DNA of 64,000 nucleotides. Origin: Echinicola shivajiensis. GTDB lineage: Bacteria > Bacteroidota > Bacteroidia > Cytophagales > Cyclobacteriaceae. Below are positions 30,509 to 38,503 of the stretch, one piece after another. The position numbers and the translations under genes are program-made. The stretch's first letter is position 1; each line of letters starts with the position of its first letter. The stretch is taken from NCBI RefSeq assembly GCF_018642165.1, contig NZ_JAHHZM010000016.1, forward strand, positions 54,745-118,744. Reading direction: 5' to 3'. The notes below the pieces were generated by a model that searched no databases, was not told the origin of the DNA, and was given only the letters and a program-made list of their open reading frames with translations.

Positions 30509-30539
30509 CAAAGGTATACCCTTTCCTGAAACATTCAAA
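30509..30539 (-). promoter_or_regulatory. Promoter of the tRNA-Tyr-Gly-Thr-tuf unit
   Basis: On the minus strand TTTG (30536-30539), a 19-base spacer and TACCTTTG (30509-30516) match the Bacteroidetes -33/-7 consensus exactly. The predicted start near 30503 lies about 67 bases before the tRNA-Tyr 5' end. A short perfect hairpin (TTCGAC-A-GTCGAA, 30461-30473) sits in this leader. Confidence 0.85.
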
Positions 30540-30603
30540 ACTTTGGCTAAAAATTTCTAAACTTTTTCACACCTTTTTTATTAAGCTTTTCGTAATCAGC
30601 GAA

Positions 30604-33186
30604 TTAATTTTCATCTAAATATGGAAGCAAAAAGTACTCTTCTGCTTTCTGTGTTTCCAAATCCTTTTCCTTGAGATAAACATTCTTCAACTTTCCCTGT
30701 ATTCCTGGGTCATCGACAAATCCAAAAAGCGCCTGAAATGCCGCAAGCCTAACATAGTTGGCATCATGGTTTTCAGCTAAAGCCAATAAATTTTCAATCG
30801 CACGATCACTACCTTCTTCTGGCATCCTCACAAAATAATCACTGTAAAAACCTATCAAGTAATATAAAGATTTTCCATTTGTCGCTTCAAATTTCTTATG
30901 AAGCCAATCCCCCTTCCCTCCTATGGACTCACGGCTATAATAATCAATCAAAGGCACCAAGATCCGTATATTATCCTCCTTCTCGAATGACTCTGCTACA
31001 ATTGCTTTTCCTACTCCTTCTTCCACACTTTCCAAATACGCTGTCAACGCTGCACTGGAAACATAATAGGAAGGATCCTCCACCCATTCCAAGAACTTGT
31101 TACGGCTGATTTCATCCTCCAGCATTCCTAGCTTTTCTATAGCTGCAGCGCGAACACTATTGTTGGGATCCTCGGCGGCCAATTTCCTCACAATAGCCAG
31201 CACACTTTCCAATTCTGATTTATCGGCTAACCTACTAAGGGATATCTCTCTAATCGGCCAATAAGTATCAGTTAATCCCCTTTCTAAAATCCAAAGCACT
31301 TCTTTTTCCTCCAAGTCTAAATTACTAAGACTGTCCAAGGCCTCATACCTAGCAACACCGCTTATAGACTTTTCAAATTGACTCATAAACTGTTGCTTGC
31401 TCCTACTGGTATTGTTCTTGACAAGCAAGGTCTTATATTCATCAAACAAGACCAAATCCAAAGGCACTTCATTCTCCAATGCAAACTGCTGAAATTGGCG
31501 ATCAAGAACAAACGCTTTTTCCATACGTCGACCATTCTCATACCAACTTACTGTAAAGGGTAATTTGTATAATGGAACCTCGTTAAGATCTTGAGTTTGT
31601 GTTACTGTTAAAAGTATATTCTCTGGAACAGAGTAGTCCATTTTGATCTTTAACTCAGGGTGCCCGGAATCCAAAAACCATTGATCAAAAAACCAGTTTA
31701 GATCGCGGCCCGAGACTTTTTCCATGGCCAATCTCAAATCATGGATTTCCACTGAACTAAACTCATTTTCAGTCAAATAGTATTTCAAGCCTTTAAAAAA
31801 GGCCTTATCTCCCAAATAGTTCCGTAGCATATGTAGCACTCTCCCCCCTTTTGCATAGGAATGGCTATCAAACATATCCTCATTATCTTCATACTCAAAC
31901 CGAATCAAGTCTACCTGCTTGGAGCTTGCTTCATAAAAGTAAGTCTCCATTTCACCAATATGGTGGAGATCAGCAGCATCACGCCCTTCTTTATGCTCAT
32001 ACCAAAGGTATTCCCCATAATTTGCAAAGGCTTCATTTAAAGGCAAATTTGACCAGGACTCCGTAGTCACCAAATCACCAAACCACTGATGAAAAAGCTC
32101 ATGGGCAATGATCCCTTCATACTCATTATCAATTGCTTCTCGGGCATTCATGTTTAACTCCTCCATAAAAATAGAAGCAGTAGTATTTTCCATTGCTCCT
32201 GATACAAAATCCCGAACGACTATTTGATCATATTTTTGCCAAGGAAAATCCACTCCCAATAACTCGGAATAAAAGCTCATCATTTCAGGCGTATTTCCAA
32301 AGGTTTTGGCCGCCCCCTCCTTGTATTTTTCTTCCACATAGTAGTTTACTGGCTTTCCTCTCCATTCATCTTGCACTTTCGCAAATTCACCGACAGCCAA
32401 AGCAACCAAATAAGGCGCATGAGGCAGATTCATTTCCCAATAATCAGTTCTAGTCCCATCTGCGTTTGCAGTCTGACGGATCAATTCTCCATTACTGATA
32501 GTCGTATACTTGTTTTCAACAGTCAGTTTGATATCATGCGTAGCACGTTCATTTGGAGAATCTATGGTCGGAAACCATTTGGAATTATGCTCCGTCTCCC
32601 CTTGTGTCCAAATTTGTTTTGGCTTATTCTCTTTCCCTTGAGGATTAATAAAATATAAACCCTTATTGTCCTTTATGGCTTCACTTCCCAAACCGCTATT
32701 TTTACTCGGATGTGCAATGTACTTTATCCTAAGATTTAAGGTATCTTCTGCAGAGAAGACCTTAGGCAAATAAACTTTCAATACTTTTCCATTATAACTC
32801 ATTCCCAAAGGCTGTTCTTCCTGATTTTCCAGCAAGTTTATCACAAGGATATCAAAATCCTTTGCGTCTAGTTCTAGCTCCTTCTGCCCATAGAAATAAG
32901 GTTTCAGTTGAAGAATGGCATCTCCGTACACCAGCTCTTTATCCCAGTCAAAACTCAATTCCAAGCTGGTGTGCAGCAAATCGAACTTTCTTTCTCTACT
33001 TTCCCTGTAATTGGAGAGCGCATTCTCCTTGGACTTAATCAATTCCTGATAGTCCGATTTACCAACTTCCTCCAATGGCGGCTGAACCATTTCTGGAACC
33101 TTGGGAACAACTACTTGTTTTTGGGACTGGCAGGCCCCAATCCCCAAGCCCACAGTGAGAAGTACGAAAGAGAATTTTAAATTCAT
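30604..33186 (-). CDS. M1 family metallopeptidase, lipoprotein, with C-terminal HEAT-like repeats
   Basis: This is a zinc aminopeptidase of the APN/M1 family, predicted to trim N-terminal residues from peptides in the periplasm or at the cell surface. The 860-residue product starts with a lipoprotein signal (lipobox IGAC, Cys19). The exopeptidase motif GAMEN is near residues 330-334 and the zinc site HELFH near 361-365 is followed after exactly 18 residues by the third ligand Glu in NEAFANYGE. The C-terminal third looks like repeated helices (AVRAAAIEKLGMLEDE-like; NYVRLAAFQALFGF). It is transcribed divergently from the biotin carrier gene; a near-consensus promoter (TTTC-N19-TACATTTG, 33233-33263) is possible. 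Confidence 0.93.
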   Translation of the reverse strand: MNLKFSFVLLTVGLGIGACQSQKQVVVPKVPEMVQPPLEEVGKSDYQELIKSKENALSNYRESRERKFDLLHTSLELSFDWDKELVYGDAILQLKPYFYGQKELELDAKDFDILVINLLENQEEQPLGMSYNGKVLKVYLPKVFSAEDTLNLRIKYIAHPSKNSGLGSEAIKDNKGLYFINPQGKENKPKQIWTQGETEHNSKWFPTIDSPNERATHDIKLTVENKYTTISNGELIRQTANADGTRTDYWEMNLPHAPYLVALAVGEFAKVQDEWRGKPVNYYVEEKYKEGAAKTFGNTPEMMSFYSELLGVDFPWQKYDQIVVRDFVSGAMENTTASIFMEELNMNAREAIDNEYEGIIAHELFHQWFGDLVTTESWSNLPLNEAFANYGEYLWYEHKEGRDAADLHHIGEMETYFYEASSKQVDLIRFEYEDNEDMFDSHSYAKGGRVLHMLRNYLGDKAFFKGLKYYLTENEFSSVEIHDLRLAMEKVSGRDLNWFFDQWFLDSGHPELKIKMDYSVPENILLTVTQTQDLNEVPLYKLPFTVSWYENGRRMEKAFVLDRQFQQFALENEVPLDLVLFDEYKTLLVKNNTSRSKQQFMSQFEKSISGVARYEALDSLSNLDLEEKEVLWILERGLTDTYWPIREISLSRLADKSELESVLAIVRKLAAEDPNNSVRAAAIEKLGMLEDEISRNKFLEWVEDPSYYVSSAALTAYLESVEEGVGKAIVAESFEKEDNIRILVPLIDYYSRESIGGKGDWLHKKFEATNGKSLYYLIGFYSDYFVRMPEEGSDRAIENLLALAENHDANYVRLAAFQALFGFVDDPGIQGKLKNVYLKEKDLETQKAEEYFLLPYLDEN

Positions 33187-33235
33187 AAAGGCTTCTTAAA
33201 GATAAATAGTATATTGTATTGCTAAATTAAATCAA

Positions 33236-33730
33236 ATGTACTCAGTATCCATAAACGAAGAAAACTTTAGTATTGAGCATGATGGCGAAGATTTTTTGAT
33301 TAATGGTAAAGCCTTACACTGGGACCTTTACCAATTCAATGAAAGGCATTTCAACATTATTTATAATCACAAATCATATAATATAGAACTGGTCAGGCTC
33401 GACCCCAAGAAAAAATCCCTTACACTAAAACTGAACAACAAACAGGCTGAAATACAAATTCGAGACAAATTTGACCTCCTCTTGGAAAAGCTGGGAATCA
33501 ATGGAAGAGAAGACCATAAACCAAAATCTGTCACTGCGCCCATGCCAGGTCTAATCTTGGAAATCCAAGTCACAGCTGGTGAACAGGTCACTAAAAACCA
33601 ACCTCTGCTCATCCTCGAAGCCATGAAAATGGAGAATATCCTTAAGGCTCCAGGAGATGGATTGGTCAAGGAAATCAGGGTAAAAAAAGGTGATAGTGTA
33701 GAAAAAAATCAAGTATTGATACAATTTTAG
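33236..33730 (+). CDS. Biotin carboxyl carrier protein (biotin/lipoyl domain)
   Basis: This 164-residue protein carries a biotinyl domain at its C-terminus: the canonical biotin site EAMKME lies near residue 130 (modified Lys in AMKME) after [18 protein letters not shown]. The N-terminal 90 residues are an AT-rich, less conserved region typical of acyl-CoA carboxylase carrier subunits in Bacteroidota. It is expected to shuttle CO2 between biotin carboxylase and a carboxyltransferase, but neither partner is in the window. The gene stands alone between a divergent peptidase and pyrH. It could serve propionyl-CoA or another acyl-CoA carboxylase; the substrate cannot be told. Confidence 0.9.
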   Translation: MYSVSINEENFSIEHDGEDFLINGKALHWDLYQFNERHFNIIYNHKSYNIELVRLDPKKKSLTLKLNNKQAEIQIRDKFDLLLEKLGINGREDHKPKSVTAPMPGLILEIQVTAGEQVTKNQPLLILEAMKMENILKAPGDGLVKEIRVKKGDSVEKNQVLIQF

Positions 33731-33733
33731 AAT

Positions 33734-33753
33734 CCCAGATTTATTTTTCTGGG
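33734..33753 (+). terminator. Weak hairpin after the biotin carrier gene
   Basis: CCCAGA and TCTGGG pair across an 8-base T-rich loop, 3 bases after the stop codon. The stem is only 6 base pairs and no T-run follows it, so termination is doubtful and pyrH may be partly co-transcribed. Confidence 0.3.
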
Positions 33754-33830
33754 CTCAAGAATTTATATTTGTCGAGTTTATCTATTCTATAATCAATCTA
33801 GTATTTAGCACTCTGCTAACCGAACACATT

Positions 33831-34541
33831 ATGAAATACAAAAGAATTCTGCTTAAACTCAGTGGTGAAGCTTTGATGGGGGAAAATGGATATGGTATCG
33901 ACTCCAACAAACTCAAGCAATATACCCAGGAGATCAAAAAAGTTAAGGAACTGGGAGTTGAAATCGCCATTGTAATTGGAGGCGGAAATATTTTCAGAGG
34001 GGTACAGGGTGAAAAAGTGGGAATTGACCGTGTACAGGGAGACTACATGGGAATGCTAGCAACCTTGATCAATGCCATGGCATTACAAAGTTCTCTTGAG
34101 CAAAACGGCATGTACACCAGATTGATGTCCGGAATAAAAATCGAAAGTGTTTGCGAGCCTTTTATCAGAAGAAGAGCTATCAGGCACCTTGAAAAAGGCC
34201 GTATTGTAATATTTGGAGCTGGAATAGGTAATCCTTATTTTACTACTGACTCTACAGCAAGTTTAAGGGCCATCGAGACAGAAGCAGAAGTGGTGCTCAA
34301 AGGAACAAGAGTCGACGGTGTATATACAGCCGACCCCGAAAAAGACAAAAATGCAGAAAGATATACCCATATTTCTTTCCAAGAAGTTTATGAAAAAAAC
34401 CTCAATGTCATGGATATGACAGCTTTTACACTTTGTCAGGAAAACAACCTGCCTATTATCGTGTTTGACATGAATAAAGAAGGCAATCTTCAGAACTTGG
34501 TAAAAGGTGAAGATGTGGGTACTTTAATAAAATCTAATTAA
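33831..34541 (+). CDS. pyrH: UMP kinase
   Basis: UMP kinase phosphorylates UMP to UDP with ATP, an essential hexameric enzyme of pyrimidine synthesis belonging to the amino acid kinase fold. The 236-residue product shows KLSGEAL (residues 9-15), [26 protein letters not shown] and [17 protein letters not shown], all family signatures. Length is normal. The start ATG follows an A/T-rich leader without Shine-Dalgarno. It is 13 bases before frr, with which it forms an operon ending in a strong terminator. Confidence 0.97.
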   Translation: MKYKRILLKLSGEALMGENGYGIDSNKLKQYTQEIKKVKELGVEIAIVIGGGNIFRGVQGEKVGIDRVQGDYMGMLATLINAMALQSSLEQNGMYTRLMSGIKIESVCEPFIRRRAIRHLEKGRIVIFGAGIGNPYFTTDSTASLRAIETEAEVVLKGTRVDGVYTADPEKDKNAERYTHISFQEVYEKNLNVMDMTAFTLCQENNLPIIVFDMNKEGNLQNLVKGEDVGTLIKSN

Positions 34542-34554
34542 GCAACTAATTACA

Positions 34555-35115
34555 ATGGAAGAGATACAGCTAGAACTCGATGAAGCCAAGGAGTTAATGC
34601 AAAAATCAGTGGATCACACTGCAGCTGAGCTACTAAAAATCAGGGCCGGAAAAGCTATGCCCAACCTTTTGGACGGTATCTTGGTCGACTATTACGGAGC
34701 CCCTACTCCTATCCAGCAGGTAGCATCCATAAATACTCCAGATGCCAGGACTTTATCCATCAAGCCTTGGGAAAAAAACCTGATCGGAGAAATAGAAAAA
34801 TCCATCATTAACTCCGATCTCGGACTAGCTCCTCAAAATAATGGAGAAATGGTTATGCTAACCATCCCGCCTTTAACTGAGGAAAGAAGAAAGTCTTTGG
34901 TTAAACAAGTTAAAAATGAGTGCGAGAATGGTAAAATCAGCATCAGAACAGTAAGAAAGGATACCAATGATTCTTTGAAAAAACTCCAAAAGGATGGTGC
35001 TCCGGAGGATGACATCAAAAGAGCTGAGGACACTGTCCAAAAACTTACAGACCAATACTCTACAAAAATTGACGCTTTATTTACTAAGAAGGAAGCCGAG
35101 ATTATGACGGTTTAA
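34555..35115 (+). CDS. frr: Ribosome recycling factor
   Basis: RRF binds the post-termination ribosome and, with EF-G, splits it. The 186-residue product has the family length, with the N-terminal helix carrying LLKIRAGKAMPNLLDGILVD and the signature PPLTEERRKSLVKQVKNECE in domain I. It follows pyrH by 13 bases, the widespread pyrH-frr pairing. The stop codon is followed within 14 bases by a strong terminator (35129-35169). Confidence 0.98.
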   Translation: MEEIQLELDEAKELMQKSVDHTAAELLKIRAGKAMPNLLDGILVDYYGAPTPIQQVASINTPDARTLSIKPWEKNLIGEIEKSIINSDLGLAPQNNGEMVMLTIPPLTEERRKSLVKQVKNECENGKISIRTVRKDTNDSLKKLQKDGAPEDDIKRAEDTVQKLTDQYSTKIDALFTKKEAEIMTV

Positions 35116-35128
35116 CCCTCAACACATC

Positions 35129-35169
35129 ACCAAAGGCCCTATGAGCAATCATAAGGCCTTTGGTTTTTT
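35129..35169 (+). terminator. Intrinsic terminator after frr
   Basis: Perfect 10-base arms ACCAAAGGCC (35129-35138) and GGCCTTTGGT (35155-35164) enclose a 16-base loop and are followed by a run of six T. The T-run ends at the stop codon of the convergent DUF5686 gene, so the two genes share almost no spacer. Confidence 0.9.
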
Positions 35170-37798
35170 AATTGATATTGATAAATGAGGCTACACCAAT
35201 CCTCACCCCACTTCTTTGGTATTTGCTGTTTTCAAAACCAAGTCCGAATTCTACCCTGAATAAGCGAAATAAATTATCCAAAGAATATCCTACCTCCCAA
35301 TAATGGGGACTTTCTTCTGTTTTAAGATAATTGACAAACAAGTTTTCCCTAAGCCCAGAGAACCTTAACATAGGAAACTGTGTAAAAAGCAACTTTCTGA
35401 ATTGGTAATGAACAATAGAACTTAGATAATTTCCCTTTGTACTGTATTTATAGTAATCCAAGAGCCGGTAATTATTCACCGTTCCCATATTGGAAAAAAT
35501 TGTTCTATTGCCCCCAAAATGTTTGTAATCCATAAAGTAGAGGTTTTCATTATTGATAAACCCACCAGCCTTAATATTGAATTCCAACTTTCCACTTACC
35601 CCAAATTTAAAACCATGCTTAGCGCCCAATTCCAGTTGGTCAAAATCAGCAGCTTCCTCTCCCAAACCAATATTGGCCAATCCCTTTCTATAAACAATGC
35701 TTATTAGTGGAGCAGTACTATTTATAGCATACCTTTCTTTATTTCTAACATAATATTTCAAACCAGGCCTCAACTCCATCTTCCAATCCAAAATCAATGA
35801 CTCATTGGAAGCAAATGCCCCATCAGCTGCCTCGATATTTTCTGGTCTATTGGAAGCATACGCTCTTCCCGACTTGTTATAAAAGCTGTAGCTATTGCTG
35901 TTTTCCAAAGTGTTCCTGTTTGTGTAGCTCATGGATAGCTGATAACTAAACGCTTCACTAGGCTTATGTTCAAAGTATAGCTGAATGAATTTTTGGTCAT
36001 ATAGCTTCATATAGTTTTGTCTGAAAAAGAGGGAATAAAAAGCATTTACCTGCTCATTAATAGGATCCTCAGAATTAAATTGATATATATAACTCCCCCC
36101 TTTCATACCATAAGACATCACCCTTTGCTTACTGCTCCATGATTTTTTGAAGTCCACCATCCCATAAAATTGATTACTTGAAAAACCATAACGCAATTCA
36201 GGGCTAACACTCCAAGAGCTGGAACTTAGCGAAACGCTATCCATACTTTCAACCTTAAAATATCCACCAAAACCAACTTTTACTCCCTCCACAGTATTAA
36301 AAGACACCTTACTCCAATTCGGCTTAAAACCCACCGATACCCCATTACCAAAAAAATATCTCCCACCTATTAGGATATCAAGAGGCTTAAATTTTCTTTT
36401 CACCTCATTTGCAAGGGAATCTACATTTGATTTCTTTGCTGATTCTACTTTAGCCAAACTATCATCTCTTTGATAACCCAATATTTCTTTTTGAGTTAGT
36501 TTTACCGGCCTGATACTATCCCAATAAGATTTGTTTCTTTTCTCCGCTAATGAATCTATTGAATATTCCCTCTTAACAATCACCTCTGCATCCTTCCTTT
36601 CCTTTAGGCTTTGCTTTTCATATTGGCTGATTACTTTTCTAAAGTCCTTCCTGCTCAGCTGCTCCATATCTCCTAGATCCTCCACCGAGGTTTCTTTTGC
36701 ACTTATTTGCTCCACATCTTCAGGAATAATTTCTACATGCTCATCTAAAATCTCAGTATCAACTATCAAGTCCGGGTTGAGTTTAATCTCATAATCTCTT
36801 GTAGACGCCAAATATTTATAGTGGCCTTTAAAACCAAAAAATTTACCTGAGAAAGAATAGAGATGTGTCAAAGGCATCCAAACATCCTTGGCCACCATAG
36901 CATATTGCTGACGGACCCCAATATCAAAGCCCATAAATGAAGTTCTCAATTCCAAACTGTGGATGGCCCAGATATCTTCGATAATATAAACATGACCTTC
37001 GAATACCTGCTCGCCCCTTGACCTGGGCACGACACGGATCTTATTGATCAAAACCCCATTTTCATAGAATGTGCCCTCATGCTTGAATCTATAATAAGCA
37101 AAGGCTGACTTGGATAATGGGGATACCACTTCGTTGATTTTGTCTGCATAAAAACTTGCTCCTATATAAGGTGCTGGACTTGTTTGATTACTTTCCCCCG
37201 TGGTCCTTATGCTAATTACTTTTTCTGAAATTTCATTAGGCTGCTTGAAAGTAATCTCCGAAACGGATTCTGAAGTATACGCCTCATTAAGAGCAACCCC
37301 TTCCTCTTTGAGCTTCTTTCTTAGAAAAAACGGAGCATCTGTCAATTCCCCGGTCCCCTTGATATAAACTTTCATGCTGTATTCGTCAACCTGAAGTCTA
37401 TGGTATTTTGCCTTAGCAATTGCCTTCCTCATCACCGTCAAGGCAGGATCTTCAGCGTCATCCCTGATCTCCACTTCCTCCAAAGCATACATCTGAGGTT
37501 CCAAAACAAATTCTATTTCCTCCCATAGATCATTTACCACTACAGTTTTTTGAGAAAATTTATAACCTAAATGCTGTACAATGACATCATAATACCCAGG
37601 AGCCAGCTCAATCTCAAACGCTCCCTCTTGGTTAGCAGGAACACCGTCATTGAGATTTCTTATAAATATTGATGCATACGCCAGTGGCTCTCCAGCCTCA
37701 TTCATCACTTTTCCTTTAATCCCTTGCCCTAAAGCCAAAATACTTAAAAAGAATGTGGTAAATAGACAGATAAATATGAAGTAAAAAGTTTTTAGCAT
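35168..37798 (-). CDS. DUF5686 / carboxypeptidase-regulatory-like domain outer membrane protein
   Basis: This large exported protein matches the DUF5686 family of Bacteroidota; its role is not known to me. From the ATG at 37796-37798 it has 876 residues: a signal peptide (MLKTFYFIFICLFTTFFLSI, then LALGQG), a carboxypeptidase D regulatory-like Ig-type domain (about 25-105, IKGKVMNEAGEPLAYASIFI), and a long region rich in alternating aromatic strands (for example YQLSMSYTNRNTLENSNSYS), suggesting an outer-membrane beta barrel. A GTG seven codons upstream gives a less plausible start. It is monocistronic, convergent with frr. It could serve in surface biogenesis, but no substrate can be named. 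Confidence 0.85.
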   Translation of the reverse strand: MLKTFYFIFICLFTTFFLSILALGQGIKGKVMNEAGEPLAYASIFIRNLNDGVPANQEGAFEIELAPGYYDVIVQHLGYKFSQKTVVVNDLWEEIEFVLEPQMYALEEVEIRDDAEDPALTVMRKAIAKAKYHRLQVDEYSMKVYIKGTGELTDAPFFLRKKLKEEGVALNEAYTSESVSEITFKQPNEISEKVISIRTTGESNQTSPAPYIGASFYADKINEVVSPLSKSAFAYYRFKHEGTFYENGVLINKIRVVPRSRGEQVFEGHVYIIEDIWAIHSLELRTSFMGFDIGVRQQYAMVAKDVWMPLTHLYSFSGKFFGFKGHYKYLASTRDYEIKLNPDLIVDTEILDEHVEIIPEDVEQISAKETSVEDLGDMEQLSRKDFRKVISQYEKQSLKERKDAEVIVKREYSIDSLAEKRNKSYWDSIRPVKLTQKEILGYQRDDSLAKVESAKKSNVDSLANEVKRKFKPLDILIGGRYFFGNGVSVGFKPNWSKVSFNTVEGVKVGFGGYFKVESMDSVSLSSSSWSVSPELRYGFSSNQFYGMVDFKKSWSSKQRVMSYGMKGGSYIYQFNSEDPINEQVNAFYSLFFRQNYMKLYDQKFIQLYFEHKPSEAFSYQLSMSYTNRNTLENSNSYSFYNKSGRAYASNRPENIEAADGAFASNESLILDWKMELRPGLKYYVRNKERYAINSTAPLISIVYRKGLANIGLGEEAADFDQLELGAKHGFKFGVSGKLEFNIKAGGFINNENLYFMDYKHFGGNRTIFSNMGTVNNYRLLDYYKYSTKGNYLSSIVHYQFRKLLFTQFPMLRFSGLRENLFVNYLKTEESPHYWEVGYSLDNLFRLFRVEFGLGFENSKYQRSGVRIGVASFININ

Positions 37799-38503
37799 AC
37801 TAAAGCAACGATATCGCACGGAGAAAATTAATCATATCCTAGAAATAAAAATAGATGGCAAGTATCTTTTGTGTACGAACTCAAAAAAATCTAGAAGAAC
37901 CTGTAAAAAAGGCACAAAAAAAGCTTCCAAAAGAAGCTGTTAAATAAAGAAGGGACAGCCAATAGCTGCCAATTCTTTTCCATTATTTAAACCTTACGCC
38001 TTAAATATACTTTGGCTTATTTCAAAATCAAAATTTTGGCAAAAGTAATTCCTCACAGTGGGCCAAAGGGGAGTTTTATACCACAGCAACAAGAAAAATT
38101 TAGTGAAGGCAAATTTAAGTGTATGTTTTACACAAAAAAATTTTATTTGGATTTCATTATCAAAAAACTCGCAAACTAGCACAACTGTCATAAATACAAT
38201 TAAAAATAAGTATAAAATACGTTTTTCATATTATATACAAAATTAAATTACGCAAGACATGTGTATAACATCATGTTTTTAGTAGATTTTAATGATTTGA
38301 ACACAACAACCGATTCCGATTAATAAATCAGCACTTTTAGCATCATTAAATAAAATTATCACAAACAAAAACCAATATAACTAAACAAAACATAATGTAT
38401 TGCTACCAATTTAAAAAATTAGATATTGCTTTTTTCCTATTAAACAGTCATTTTTATATTAATAAATATTATAGCCTTTTAACAAATTTTAACAATAACC
38501 CAC
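37799..38503. other. 705-base AT-rich gap upstream of susC
   Basis: No supported coding gene lies here. It holds the leader regions of the DUF5686 gene (leftward) and susC (rightward). A minus-strand hairpin followed by seven T (37911-37938) and a -7 box TACTTTTG (38040-38047) could bracket a small RNA. No consensus promoter for susC was found, so its promoter is either degenerate or read by an alternative sigma factor. The 65-codon minus-strand frame at 37994-38191 has no family resemblance. Confidence 0.5.
37911..38047 (-). ncRNA. Candidate small RNA (terminator with matching upstream promoter box)
   Basis: The minus strand has AGCTTC-TTTTG-GAAGCT (37922-37938) followed by TTTTTTT, a compact terminator that no recognised gene uses. 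About 100 bases upstream is TACTTTTG (38040-38047), a perfect -7 box, with TTTG at 38064-38067; the 16-base spacer is shorter than the 19-20 of the other promoters in this window. A transcript of about 115-125 bases would result. This is a speculative call: both signals are weak alone. Confidence 0.25.

Noticed and set aside
37799..37819. Longer GTG start for the DUF5686 gene
   Set aside because: The ATG seven codons further in gives a cleaner signal peptide.
37994..38191. 65-codon minus-strand open frame in the susC upstream gap
   Set aside because: Phe/Lys-rich translation typical of AT-rich noncoding DNA, no start context and no family resemblance.
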